Shown here piece by piece: positions 52,647-63,079 of a DNA stretch of 64,000 bases (the first letter of the stretch is position 1; each line of letters begins with the position of its first letter). Origin of the DNA: GCA-001856825 sp049965815 (GTDB taxonomy: Archaea > Thermoplasmatota > Thermoplasmata > Thermoplasmatales > GCA-001856825); contig JBMFVV010000004.1 in NCBI GenBank assembly GCA_049965815.1, forward strand, positions 22,505 through 86,504, written 5' to 3'. Below the pieces are notes generated by a model. The model was not told the origin of the DNA, searched no databases, and saw only the letters and a program-made list of their open reading frames with translations. The position numbers were made by a program, and so were the translations under genes.

Positions 52647-53812
52647 TTCAATAAGTCCAAAATGCCCATAAATGCAACTTTCTGGTTACCATAACCCTTG
52701 AGAGGAAGATAGAATGACGCCTTTCCCGAGTTAGTCCCGGTGCTACTGTAATTGTTGCTCAGCGGAGAGACTACCATGCAGGTATCTGCGAATACCTTCC
52801 CTCCAAAGTCCTCGATGATCTTGACTGCTTCAGTTGAATTTGCCTTTACTTCCCTTGAAGTGAAAAGGAATAAGTCTGGTCCCACTTTCTTCCTTCCCTT
52901 TACCAGTCCTGCAATATATGTAAGTTCCTCAGATGATAGGTGAGGGCATCCGATAGCGATAAGATCTGGTTCCTCCTGGGTTGAATTTTTGTGTATGGTC
53001 TCTGATATGTCTTCATTTGTCACTTCAATCATTTCAGTGGAATCAGAAACCAATCTGGTTTCTCTTGTCACGCCATCTACGTGGAACATGGGAACAGAGG
53101 ATGTTGCAGATAGTGCTGCAGAAAACGCCTTCAGCTCTATCGCCTTGGCATTCCCTTGTCCCTTGATGATCGGGATCTTCTTGTTCAATTTCGGACCTAG
53201 GAATAGACCCAGAGCTGCAAATTTTGTATAGTCAAGCGGTTCTTCCACTTTCACTACGACATTTGCCTTTCTACCTTCGTCCGTATGAAGACCGTGATTT
53301 GGCGTCTTCCCAATTATCGCGGCTGCCAGTGCAGACGGGCCACTTTCCCTGTTCGTTCTGGCCCCTATAATGGAATTCACATATATAATTGCAGAACTTT
53401 CAGCCCACGCTATGTGGTCTCCAAAGCTTGGCTCATTATAGTAATAGTAAGGGGTGCACGTGAAGCTATCCATTACTCCCATCTCCTGATATATTTTTAT
53501 TATCTCCATCTGTTTTCTGCGAAAGTTGGCATCTATATCCACAGGGCCTCCATTTTCAATATCGAATCCAAGAGGATTTAAAGACGTAGGAACTGAAACT
53601 TTGTGAGCTATCTTCTTGAGGAATTGTATACCACCCTCACCAACATTCTTGTAGGATACTCCTGATATGTGTGCAGATTTGATTGGTATCAGTCTATCGG
53701 CCCCTCCAAGCTCTCCCAGTGAGGTGAGTAACCTGATTGCTATCTTAGGTGCTTCCCCCATTTCTCCATTGAATATCCTTTCCTCTTCCTTTGTGAGTTG
53801 CACTTTGGTCAC
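52631..53812 (-). CDS. Aconitase-X catalytic subunit (DUF521), possible phosphomevalonate dehydratase
   Basis: 393 residues. Cysteines placed to hold the 4Fe-4S cluster are C119 (SFTCTPYYYYN), C289 (IGCPHLSSEE) and C345 (ADTCMVVSP). GDHIAWAESSAIIYVNSIIG and RTNRESGPSALAAAIIGKTP are highly typical of AcnX. With the small subunit it should dehydrate a hydroxy acid, in archaea usually mevalonate 5-phosphate to trans-anhydromevalonate phosphate; cis-3-hydroxyproline dehydratase is the bacterial alternative. Overlaps pyrF by 4 bases. Confidence 0.83.
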   Translation of the reverse strand: MTKVQLTKEEERIFNGEMGEAPKIAIRLLTSLGELGGADRLIPIKSAHISGVSYKNVGEGGIQFLKKIAHKVSVPTSLNPLGFDIENGGPVDIDANFRRKQMEIIKIYQEMGVMDSFTCTPYYYYNEPSFGDHIAWAESSAIIYVNSIIGARTNRESGPSALAAAIIGKTPNHGLHTDEGRKANVVVKVEEPLDYTKFAALGLFLGPKLNKKIPIIKGQGNAKAIELKAFSAALSATSSVPMFHVDGVTRETRLVSDSTEMIEVTNEDISETIHKNSTQEEPDLIAIGCPHLSSEELTYIAGLVKGRKKVGPDLFLFTSREVKANSTEAVKIIEDFGGKVFADTCMVVSPLSNNYSSTGTNSGKASFYLPLKGYGNQKVAFMGILDLLKWVIA

Positions 53813-54426
53813 CTCTGCGCCAACAGTTCTTTAATCTTTTGTGTTGGGCTTGAAGACATTGTTATGCTTCTCCCTACAATCAGGTAGTCTGCTCCACTTT
53901 CCAAGGCATCTTTGTAGCTACCCCCTTGCGTCCCTACCCCGGGAGATAGAACTTTTAGGCCAGAAACATCCTTTAGGATTCTTATTCGTTCCGGTCGAGT
54001 TGCTGGTGCTACAATACCATCTGCCCCTTCCTCCTTTGCCATAATGGCAATCTTCTCAGAGACTCCTGATATGAATTCACCGCTTCCCGGATGAGACATT
54101 TCCGCAACAACGTATAGATCCTTTGACTCCTTTCTAACATCTCTGACGACATCTCTTCCTACGAATCCGTGAACTATAATTCCATCTGCGCCCTGGGAAG
54201 TTGCTATTTTCGCTATGTTCTTTGAGACATCCGGTATGTCAGCTATTTTAAGGTCTACTATTACTTCACCGATTTTCGCAACTTCTTTAATCACGCCCAC
54301 TCCGTTACCAAGGATCAGAGGATAACCAACCTTGAAAGCTTTAACATAGTCTCTTACTTCCTCTGCCACTTTTAGGGCCTTTTCCTTCGCCTCAATATCT
54401 AAGGCAAGGATAATATTGCTTTCCAT
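53809..54426 (-). CDS. pyrF: Orotidine-5'-phosphate decarboxylase
   Basis: 205 residues, TIM barrel. ILALDIEAKEKALKVAEEV, the catalytic DLKIADIPD, and the phosphate loops SPGVGTQGGSYKDAL and GADYLIVGRSI identify PyrF, which makes UMP. First gene of a three-gene operon with both AcnX subunits; a 4-base overlap suggests coupled expression. It is divergent from tatC. Confidence 0.93.
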   Translation of the reverse strand: MESNIILALDIEAKEKALKVAEEVRDYVKAFKVGYPLILGNGVGVIKEVAKIGEVIVDLKIADIPDVSKNIAKIATSQGADGIIVHGFVGRDVVRDVRKESKDLYVVAEMSHPGSGEFISGVSEKIAIMAKEEGADGIVAPATRPERIRILKDVSGLKVLSPGVGTQGGSYKDALESGADYLIVGRSITMSSSPTQKIKELLAQR

Positions 54427-54527
54427 CCCTTAGTTATGCCAATTATGAATAAAATATTGTCCTAGCGATTGTAATAAAAGCAATTATGAGCAAAGTTGCA
54501 AGGCGATAACTATTTTAGGTGCATTAA

Positions 54528-55382
54528 ATGTCCTCATACGAAAGAAATGATATGAGCCAGGATAGGGGAATTCTAGGGGGGAAACTATTCGAATATCTAG
54601 ATGAGCTTGCCGGGAGACTACGGGGCACGATTTTAGTATTTATCGTAGTTTTTTTCGGAATATTCCTTCTCGGCCCGATAAGGGTCAAACTTGATGGATA
54701 TCCTCTATTCTTTGCAATACCCTCCTTCTACCACAGTTTTGGTGTTGTATTACTTGAACTTATGGAGAAAGGGCTCGTCCCACCAAAGATGGTCCTGATA
54801 AATGTGGCCCCATTCGACATAGTGGTGAGCATCGTTTATATTTCCCTGTCCGTGGCAGTATCTATAATTATACCAGTACTTGCATTCCAACTAATTGACT
54901 TTGCAAAATCTGCGCTTTACCCAAAAGAAAGGAAGGTCGTTACTTTTTCAATAGTTCCTATCTTGTTATTGTTTGTTGTAGGTGTCATATTTGCACTGAA
55001 GGTTATAATACCCATTCTGTTCCACGTTATTTACGCATTTGCGATTGATGTAGGTGTACTTCCAACTCTTGGTATACTACAGTTCGTTTCCATAGTAGTA
55101 CTGATAACGGCGGGAATGGGTGCGGTGTTCGAAACACCAGTGATTGTCTTTTCACTTTCCTACATCGGAATTGTTCATCCATCCACGTGGCTCAAAAACT
55201 GGAGGTACGCAATCATCGGGGCTTTCTTCATAGCTCTCCTTATATCACCAGGGGCAACGGGAGGAATAATGGAAGTGACTATTGCGATGATTATCATTGC
55301 ACTCTACCTCTCAGGTGCACTCCTTGCAAAATGGGTGGTCGACAGGAAATATCGGGTGGAAGAGAAAACTATCGCAACCTGA
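54528..55382 (+). CDS. tatC: Twin-arginine translocase subunit TatC
   Basis: 284 residues with about six membrane segments. GGKLFEYLDELAGRLRGTIL at the N-terminus corresponds to the conserved HLxELR segment; FxLIDFAKSALYPKERK-type loop and GMGAVFETPVIVF (the Phe-Glu-x-Pro motif) are diagnostic. It exports folded proteins with RR signals. A TatA lies 0.8 kb away on the opposite strand. The ATG is the first of two in-frame (MSSYERNDM). Confidence 0.92.
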   Translation: MSSYERNDMSQDRGILGGKLFEYLDELAGRLRGTILVFIVVFFGIFLLGPIRVKLDGYPLFFAIPSFYHSFGVVLLELMEKGLVPPKMVLINVAPFDIVVSIVYISLSVAVSIIIPVLAFQLIDFAKSALYPKERKVVTFSIVPILLLFVVGVIFALKVIIPILFHVIYAFAIDVGVLPTLGILQFVSIVVLITAGMGAVFETPVIVFSLSYIGIVHPSTWLKNWRYAIIGAFFIALLISPGATGGIMEVTIAMIIIALYLSGALLAKWVVDRKYRVEEKTIAT

Positions 55383-55450
55383 GAGAACTCAGAGATACAA
55401 AAGTATTAATTTTGAAACATATGAATGTAAATAATGAAGGGGTTTAAAGC

Positions 55451-56119
55451 ATGACTCACAGGCCTTCTGCGCCGACCGTCGAAGGTTTTCACAAGATTTC
55501 ATTCTGGAGAGAGGAATCAGTGGGAGTAGTCACACTTCTCTCTCCTTGCTACATTGAAAATACTATGCTGGAAGAGATGATCCGTGTCTTCTCAATAGCT
55601 GCAGTGGACGACAAGGTTTCATCTATACTAATTACGGGATCCAACTATATTTTTTCAAGAGGAATTCAGCTCCCGGAAAACAGGAAGTATGCGGAGCTCA
55701 GGGATTTTTACAAGAGGATACAGAGCCTTGTTCTTTTCTGGATTTCTCTTGAAAAGCCAATATTTACCGCAATCAATGGAACGGCTACTAACAATGGTCT
55801 TGCATTTGCATTATTAGGGGACGAGATATTCTATTCTGATAACAGCAAGATTGTCCTGGACAAAGAGGAACCAATCATGCTAATGGGTTGTTCTACTATA
55901 CCTGAAAAGATAGTAATGCAGGGAGACACCCTGAAAGTAAGGGGCATAGAAACTGGAAGAGATACAATGATGCAAGAAGTCTTCGAAAAGGTAAAAAATC
56001 TACAGAAAATCAGTTACCATAGGGTAAGAAAGAATAGATTTCCTGAACTTGAAAAGACCCTACTGCAGGAAGAGATAGATTTCCTGGATTTTTATTTGTG
56101 GTGCGAAGGTTGTAAATAA
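55451..56119 (+). CDS. Divergent crotonase-like (enoyl-CoA hydratase fold) protein
   Basis: 222 residues, somewhat shorter than the usual about 260. VGVVTLL, SILITGSNYIFSRGIQLPE, EKPIFTAINGTATNNGLAFA and LLGDEIFYSDNSKIVLDKEE follow the crotonase fold, and GTATNNGLAFALLGDE covers the oxyanion region. The second catalytic glutamate position and the C-terminal helices are changed, so the reaction cannot be named. It starts 69 bases after tatC and converges on tatA. Confidence 0.7.
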   Translation: MTHRPSAPTVEGFHKISFWREESVGVVTLLSPCYIENTMLEEMIRVFSIAAVDDKVSSILITGSNYIFSRGIQLPENRKYAELRDFYKRIQSLVLFWISLEKPIFTAINGTATNNGLAFALLGDEIFYSDNSKIVLDKEEPIMLMGCSTIPEKIVMQGDTLKVRGIETGRDTMMQEVFEKVKNLQKISYHRVRKNRFPELEKTLLQEEIDFLDFYLWCEGCK

Positions 56120-56199
56120 AAAATATAGTAAAAATCTTTTCTAGGTTAAGACTAATCTCGCTTAATTGTACACACTCGCTTCAATGTCTTTGTCGCACT

Positions 56200-56403
56200 T
56201 CACTTTGGTGGAGCAGGGGGCGTACTGTCAGTCTTCAGTGCCTCGTTTATTTCCTTTTCTACTTCCATTCTCCCCTTTCTGAACTCACCCATCGCACGTC
56301 CCATTGATTTTGCCAGTTCAGGGATCTTCTTTGTCCCGCCAAGTACTAGCAGAACAACCACTATCAGTATTATCCAGTCTGTTGGGCTTCCAATCATCTG
56401 CAT
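56200..56403 (-). CDS. tatA: Twin-arginine translocase subunit TatA
   Basis: 67 residues. One N-terminal membrane helix (WIILIVVVLLVLGGTKKIPE) leads to the FGxxK-like GTKKIPELAKSMGRAMGEFR amphipathic helix and a charged tail. The usual Phe-Gly at the hinge is Gly-Gly here. It is transcribed toward tatC's unit but on the other strand. Confidence 0.88.
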   Translation of the reverse strand: MQMIGSPTDWIILIVVVLLVLGGTKKIPELAKSMGRAMGEFRKGRMEVEKEINEALKTDSTPPAPPK

Positions 56404-56873
56404 TTACATTTAAGCCATCTATATTAACATAACGGTGATTTATCGATTTCAATTCGTTTCAAATTAACAAAATTAAGCCGGCATTAGCATCTGTCGGACG
56501 GATTGCAGAGTTACTCATCTATCTCATTCATAAACTGAGGAAATGAATGCAAAGATTTTCGACAAAGAATCCTGTATATGCATTAAATAGCAAAAGAGTG
56601 ATCGATCTGTAGACTGATTTTAGTGGTATGTGAATTCAACCACTTCGTTCAAGGAAAATGGCCTTTAAGCTACATTACCAGAAAGCTAATATAGAGTGTT
56701 GCCTTTACTTTCTTTTGCCGTTACATGCGACAGGCTAGATAGTCCTTTTGGACAGAATGAAAGTCTGGTTCCTGAGCGGCGAAATGAATGAGGATTCGAA
56801 TATGTTTATCGAATCTGAGATGGGAAGAGAATATCCATTCCGCAATCCATTATATTTCAAGGTAGAATCAACA
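56404..56873. other. Region before the 16S rRNA gene: promoter and leader
   Basis: 470 bases without a protein gene. TATA-like stretches include tgtatatgcattaaat near 56573 and gctaatatag near 56684; which one is used is uncertain. The leader has the hairpin GATTCGA/TCGAATC (56793-56799 with 56809-56815) and the 5' half of the 16S processing stem at 56819-56832. Confidence 0.5.
56819..56832 (+). other. 5' half of the pre-16S processing stem
   Basis: gatgggaagagaat is perfectly complementary over 14 bases to attctcttcccatc at 58360-58373. The pair flanks the mature 16S on both sides, the position of the archaeal bulge-helix-bulge splice site. Confidence 0.75.
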
Positions 56874-58347
<1,474 letters not shown>

Positions 58348-58359
58348 AAGCTTGGAAGG

Positions 58360-58373
58360 ATTCTCTTCCCATC
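58360..58373 (+). other. 3' half of the pre-16S processing stem
   Basis: attctcttcccatc pairs perfectly with 56819-56832. A T6 run at 58382-58387 right after it may end the transcript. Confidence 0.75.
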
Positions 58374-58500
58374 GACATTCCTTTTTTAAAAAAATAGTGA
58401 TCTTGATAGCAGCTCTAGGAATACTGCTGAGCAACTGAGTATTGCAATATTTTCTAGGATTCGGTTGAAGATATAGTTTTAAACATGAAATTTATCGAGC

Positions 58501-58638
58501 ATTACGATTAACCTTGAGAATATACCACCGAATAAGCCTCCTCATTATCGTAAGAGAAATAAGAAGCTAGTGATTTTGGTGATAGTGATAGTCATTTTAC
58601 TCGTAATTGCATCTGCCGCTATCCTTCACGTAATATAG
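58501..58638 (+). CDS. Possible 45-residue single-pass membrane peptide, no standard start codon
   Basis: The frame codes a basic, Pro-rich N-terminus (NLENIPPNKPPHYRKRNKK) followed by a clean 22-residue hydrophobic helix (LVILVIVIVILLVIASAAIL) and a stop. The pattern is protein-like, yet between the upstream stop and the hydrophobic part there is no ATG, GTG or TTG before the Val codon of the helix. ATT at 58501 or 58507 are the only candidates. The TATA-like gttttaaac lies about 22 bases before 58501. Either a rare ATT start or a decayed start codon. Confidence 0.4.
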   Translation: MTINLENIPPNKPPHYRKRNKKLVILVIVIVILLVIASAAILHVI

Positions 58639-58781
58639 TATCAATTGCCTGTCTAGGGAGATTAACTGACCTGAAAGTAGGAACCAGTCAAAAATTTTCT
58701 TTAAGGAAAACAGTCGATGAGTGGTGCAATGCAAAGTATTCTTACCGGCCTAAAGTGGAAAGTTGGTTTTTTATTATTAAA

Positions 58782-58829
58782 ATGAAATAGAAAAGGCCAT
58801 CCCCAAGTGGTGTTGGGCCCTCATTTCAT
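58782..58829. ncRNA. Hairpin-forming stretch, possible terminator or small RNA
   Basis: Outer arms atgaaat (58782-58788) and atttcat (58823-58829) enclose CCCAA-gtggtg-TTGGG. The structure is compact for this AT-rich spacer. T-runs lie to its left (ttttttatt), so it might end a minus-strand transcript, or be a small RNA. No known family recognised. Confidence 0.3.
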
Positions 58830-58928
58830 CTTCTTTAATTGTTTTTTGAAATACACTGTGACTGATGGCTGAAAAATCGATTTAAGAAAAGGATTTTAAC
58901 AAAAGGGTGATTAACAAAATGGTGCACT

Positions 58929-59948
58929 ATGCTAAAGGTTGGAATTAATGCCTATGGAACCATTGGAAAACGTGTTGCAGAAGCTATCACGAAACAAGAT
59001 GACATGCAAGTCACTGGTGTAATAAAGGCTCACCCTAACTATATGTCTTACGTTGCAAGCAAGAGATTCAAACTCTTTGTCCCCGATAACAGTGCATTGA
59101 AGGCATTCGAAAATTCTGGAATTAAGGTAGAGGGGACATTAGAAAATCTTATGGATGATTCTGAACTCATCGTTGACTCTACCCCAGAGGGACTTGGGGA
59201 GGAGTATAAGAAAATATATGAAAAGAAGAAGATAAAGGCAATTTTCCAAGGAGGGGAAGATCACGAACTTACCAACCTTTCATTTAATGCTTACGCTAAT
59301 TTTAAGGAAGCGTGGGGGAAGGATTTTGTGAGGGTGGTATCTTGCAACACAACTGGTTTGATCCGTACGCTATTCCCGCTTACAGAGTATGGGAAGATAA
59401 AAGTAAGGGCAAATCTCGTAAGGAGAGCAACGGACCCGGATGATTATCAGAAAGGTCCAATAAATTCCATAGTGCCGGAACTAAAGATACCGTCACATCA
59501 CGGACCAGATGTTGCTTCAGTTATCAAAGGACTAGACATACAGACAATGGCAGTAAAGGTACCAACCACGCTGATGCATCTCCATTTTGTCAATGTTACT
59601 TTCCCTGAGGAGGTAAAGGTAGAAGAAATTATTGGAATGTGGAAGAAATATAAGAGGATAGCATTTGTTTCTGGAAAAGATGGGGTTAAAAGCACTTCAC
59701 AACTTATGGATATTGCCAGGGAAACTGGCAGGGAAAGGTCAGACCTATTCGAGATAATGCTCTGGAAGGATTCTGTAAGTGTGAAAGGCAATGAATTATT
59801 CTATTATCAGGCTGTACATCAGGAGAGCGATGTAGTTCCGGAAAATATAGATGCAATAAGATCCATGTTCCAGCTGAAAGAGAAGCAAGATTCAATAGAC
59901 AGGACTGATAAGACATTAAGAATTGGGGAACTTGCATATGGCAGATAA
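58929..59948 (+). CDS. gap: Glyceraldehyde-3-phosphate dehydrogenase, archaeal phosphorylating type
   Basis: 339 residues. The N-terminal Rossmann fold has VGINAYGTIGKRVAEAI, then the catalytic SCNTTGL with C139, RRATDPDDYQKGPINSIVP and the C-terminal dimer region. It interconverts glyceraldehyde 3-phosphate and 1,3-bisphosphoglycerate with NAD(P); in archaea mostly used in the gluconeogenic direction. The last 11 bases overlap radA, so translation is probably coupled. Confidence 0.95.
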   Translation: MLKVGINAYGTIGKRVAEAITKQDDMQVTGVIKAHPNYMSYVASKRFKLFVPDNSALKAFENSGIKVEGTLENLMDDSELIVDSTPEGLGEEYKKIYEKKKIKAIFQGGEDHELTNLSFNAYANFKEAWGKDFVRVVSCNTTGLIRTLFPLTEYGKIKVRANLVRRATDPDDYQKGPINSIVPELKIPSHHGPDVASVIKGLDIQTMAVKVPTTLMHLHFVNVTFPEEVKVEEIIGMWKKYKRIAFVSGKDGVKSTSQLMDIARETGRERSDLFEIMLWKDSVSVKGNELFYYQAVHQESDVVPENIDAIRSMFQLKEKQDSIDRTDKTLRIGELAYGR

Positions 59949-60900
59949 AACAAAGAAAGTAAAGGAGATAGAGGATCTCGCAGGGGTAGGAGAGTCCATT
60001 GCAGAGAAGCTCAGGGAGTCTGGTTATTCTGATATCATGAGTCTAGCAGTCGCTTCTCCAAGGGACGTAGCGGATGCAACTGAAATTGGCGAGAACATAG
60101 CCGCCAAGATAATCATGTCTGCAAGGAAGGCAGCCGACATTGGTAATTTTGAATCTGGCGATGTTCTTCTGGAAAGGAGAAAAGAGATAAAGAAGCTCAC
60201 CACGGGTTCCAAGTCTCTCGATGACCTTTTAGGCGGCGGTCTGGAAACAGCTGCAATAACAGAATTCTTCGGTGAGTACGCATCAGGAAAGACCCAAATA
60301 ATGCACCAACTGGCTGTAAATGCAACCCTACCTCTGGAAAAGAATGGGTTAGCGGGGGAAGTTCTCTTCATCGATACGGAGAACACTTTTAGACCTGAGA
60401 GAATTGTTCAGATGGCAAAGCACATTGACCTCGATCCTGTGGATGTTTTGAAGAAGATCCACGTTGCACGAGCATACAATTCTAGCCACCAAATACTCCT
60501 CGTAGAAAAGGCATACGAGCTTACAGGGAAGTACCCGGTCAAGCTTTTGATAGTTGACTCACTTACGGCCCACTTCAGGGCAGAATACACCGGTAGGGGT
60601 ACGCTCGCGGAGAGGCAGCAATTATTGAATAAACATCTTCATGATTTACTCAGATTCGGTGATATTTACAATTCAGCCGTAGCAGTAACTAATCAGGTTG
60701 CAGCAAGACCCGACGTATTTTTCGGCGACCCAACCCAGTCTGTTGGTGGGAACATTGTTGGACATGCCAGTACTTACAGGATATACCTCAGAAAGTCTAA
60801 AGGAGGAAAGAGGATTGCCAGACTGATAGACTCACCACATCTGCCAGAAGGAGAGGCTGTAATAATGGTGTCTGAGAACGGAATATCTGACAGTACCTAG
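59938..60900 (+). CDS. radA: DNA repair and recombination protein RadA
   Basis: 320 residues from ATG 59938 (a TTG at 59923 is possible but less likely). An N-terminal helix-hairpin-helix domain (IEDLAGVGESIAEKL) is followed by the RecA/Rad51 core with Walker A GEYASGKT at 112-119 (the usual G is A115), Walker B VKLLIVDS, and RQQLLNKHLHDLLRFGDIYN. Forms filaments on single-stranded DNA for strand exchange. Overlaps gap by 11 bases and pcm by 4 bases on the other strand. Confidence 0.95.
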   Translation: MADKTKKVKEIEDLAGVGESIAEKLRESGYSDIMSLAVASPRDVADATEIGENIAAKIIMSARKAADIGNFESGDVLLERRKEIKKLTTGSKSLDDLLGGGLETAAITEFFGEYASGKTQIMHQLAVNATLPLEKNGLAGEVLFIDTENTFRPERIVQMAKHIDLDPVDVLKKIHVARAYNSSHQILLVEKAYELTGKYPVKLLIVDSLTAHFRAEYTGRGTLAERQQLLNKHLHDLLRFGDIYNSAVAVTNQVAARPDVFFGDPTQSVGGNIVGHASTYRIYLRKSKGGKRIARLIDSPHLPEGEAVIMVSENGISDST

Positions 60901-61487
60901 TCAATAATATTCACGAAGGCCACAGAGGCAAGTTCTTCCCTTCTATCGTCCATATATCTGACTAGTTGCTGGGGAGGGTAAGCGCCTATGGGGAAGATCA
61001 CCCTACCTCCCTGTTTCATCAGCTTTTTTAAGAAATCTGGTTCCCTCCTGAAGCTAGCAGTGGAAATGATAAGATCAAACCTCTGCTTTATGGGCGCCTT
61101 GTTGATGTTCCCTATAATTAAATCTACATTGTTGATTTTGTAATTTGAAATATTTTTAGAAGCCCATCTAGAGAGACCTGGGAAATACTCAATTGAAACA
61201 ACCCTTTTGCACAGGAACGAAAGTATTGCTGTAAGATATCCGCTTCCAGTACCGATTTCCAGAACAAGATCGTCACTTGATGGTTTTCCATAATTAACGA
61301 AGATAGCATCCATATGCGGTGCGGATTGCGTCTGATTGTAGGGTATCGGCACAGGCTCATCAGAATACGAATATTTCTTGTATTCTTCTGGGACAAAGTC
61401 ATCTCTCGAGACCATATCAAATACCCTGACATATGATGAATTCTCGATTAAACCCTCTTTAGCAAGAACGGTTCCCCACTTTATCAA
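60897..61487 (-). CDS. pcm: Protein-L-isoaspartate O-methyltransferase
   Basis: 196 residues. VSRDDFVPEEYKKYSYSDEP, QTQSAPHMDAIF and the SAM-binding EIGTGSGYLTAILSFL followed by RVVSIEYFPGLS identify PCMT, which methylates damaged isoaspartyl residues. Overlaps the PolD small-subunit gene by 4 bases, so they form an operon. Confidence 0.92.
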   Translation of the reverse strand: MIKWGTVLAKEGLIENSSYVRVFDMVSRDDFVPEEYKKYSYSDEPVPIPYNQTQSAPHMDAIFVNYGKPSSDDLVLEIGTGSGYLTAILSFLCKRVVSIEYFPGLSRWASKNISNYKINNVDLIIGNINKAPIKQRFDLIISTASFRREPDFLKKLMKQGGRVIFPIGAYPPQQLVRYMDDRREELASVAFVNIID

Positions 61488-62809
61488 AATTGCACCATCG
61501 ATGAAGAGAGGTCGCGAGTATCAACGACAGTCCCAATTGCAGGCTTGGGGTTAAAGTTCATCATTCTCTGGTAGTTTGTTTGTTCCTGGAACGTTGACGC
61601 GTTTATTGCTAGAATCCCTCTATGAGTAGTTATGGAGTGGCTGTGTACGTGTCCAGTTACTAGCACGTCAGGTACTGGGTCAATTAAGTAATAATCTGAT
61701 TTCAGTGGAATGAATGAGAGATTTTTTCCATATTCTGGTGCAAGATGGCCTCTCTTGAGCATCTCTATCATTATCTTGCCAGTATCATTCATAGTTGTGC
61801 CCGGTATCGACTCTAGGAAATCGAAAATTGAAGTACCGTGGTACAGGAGGAATATACGCCCGCCTATTTCCACCCACACGGGGTTAGAAAGCGAAGTCAC
61901 GTTTGAAGGGAAAATGTTGTTGATTTCCTTCGGAAGGGGATTCTGAGGTTCCGTCGGATATACTATATCGTGATTTCCAGGAATGATTATCACCCTGACA
62001 TTGCTATTAATCTTTGAAGTCATTTCTGCGAGCTTCTTGTACTGTAGGTTTATATCATTAATCGCAAGGTCACTTTCTTGATCAGGATAAACGCCTATAC
62101 CATCTACCAGGTCCCCATTCATTATGACAAAGGATATTCCCTGTGTGTTAACATAGTCAATCATATTCAGAAAGCTATCCTCCAGGAAATTCTTGGAACC
62201 AACGTGAATATCCGATATAATCATAACTTTCAGGCTCGTATTGCTCTCGCTTGGCTCCTTCCAAACCTCAGGTCTGTATACGTTTTCCGCAAAAATAGCT
62301 GTACCGTCCTTGCTAAACTGGCCGGAGACCCCAATGACCTCGTCCTTGATTATTATGTCCTTGTACGATTTCGGCAAAATAACCTTTATTGATGCGGATT
62401 CATCTTCTATTTCTACAATCCCGTAGCCCTTTTTTGATTCACTGTATTCCGCAACTATTCCAGAGGCATATACGGGGCCGTTGTTTTTCTTTAGCTTAGA
62501 GACTTGCGTAAAGAAATGATTCTTGCTTCTCTCATTTAGCTTGGAATGTAGAAACTCATATCTGCTCTTGAAAATGTCCACAAAATTATCACTTATCCCC
62601 GGGAAACCATCCAAATGGAACTCCTTTACTATTGAAAATTCATTTACTGATGGCAGATTTGAAATTGCGAAAATTGGTGAAGAAAAATCAATCTTTTTCT
62701 CATTTTTGAGTATATAATCCATACCCCCTCTCCGTTCAATTTCGGCTATAGCCTTTTCTTCTATCAGACACCCCTTGTCCAGAAAAAATTTCTCGATGTC
62801 CTCATTCAT
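61484..62809 (-). CDS. polB: DNA polymerase D small subunit (DP1)
   Basis: 441 residues. An OB-fold region (about 110-175) is followed by a calcineurin-like phosphoesterase domain with ISDIHVGSK, MNGDLVD, IPGNHDIVYP, LYHGTSIFDF and VTGHVHSHS, the metal-binding residues of the PolD exonuclease subunit. Length is within the family range. It works with the large subunit DP2, not in this window. Operon leader with pcm downstream. Confidence 0.93.
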   Translation of the reverse strand: MNEDIEKFFLDKGCLIEEKAIAEIERRGGMDYILKNEKKIDFSSPIFAISNLPSVNEFSIVKEFHLDGFPGISDNFVDIFKSRYEFLHSKLNERSKNHFFTQVSKLKKNNGPVYASGIVAEYSESKKGYGIVEIEDESASIKVILPKSYKDIIIKDEVIGVSGQFSKDGTAIFAENVYRPEVWKEPSESNTSLKVMIISDIHVGSKNFLEDSFLNMIDYVNTQGISFVIMNGDLVDGIGVYPDQESDLAINDINLQYKKLAEMTSKINSNVRVIIIPGNHDIVYPTEPQNPLPKEINNIFPSNVTSLSNPVWVEIGGRIFLLYHGTSIFDFLESIPGTTMNDTGKIMIEMLKRGHLAPEYGKNLSFIPLKSDYYLIDPVPDVLVTGHVHSHSITTHRGILAINASTFQEQTNYQRMMNFNPKPAIGTVVDTRDLSSSMVQF

Positions 62810-63079
62810 TAGAACTCTAATGTTCAGTCGCTAAAAATGTTTGCTCAATGTTTAGATAAGAGACTTATGGGAGGCTAGTTACTATACGGAAATTATTATT
62901 CAATTTCATAATGAGAATTTTAGTCCGTAATGTCGGATGCCTTCAGAGGAATAGGTGAATTAATTCTTTAATGGAAGTCTCAGTGAGAAGTTTAAATGTT
63001 ACAGTATGTACTGAGAGGTTCGTAAAACTTAATTATAGTATGATACATAACTATTTACACTATAATGTTATAATCACTC
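62810..63079. other. 270-bp gap, probably left end of the IS630-type element
   Basis: No protein gene. The AT-rich segment before the transposase ATG (from about 62990) should contain the left inverted repeat of the element, but this cannot be confirmed because the right end lies outside the window. Confidence 0.4.

Larger units (their letters stand above)
58348..58928. other. Gap between 16S rRNA and GAPDH
   Basis: 580 bases with the 3' processing stem, one likely small membrane peptide (58501-58638), a 22-codon ORF at 58716-58784 that I do not call, and a hairpin-forming stretch at 58782-58829. A TATA-like ttttaac near 58890 may serve the GAPDH gene. No 23S, 5S or tRNA. Confidence 0.5.
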
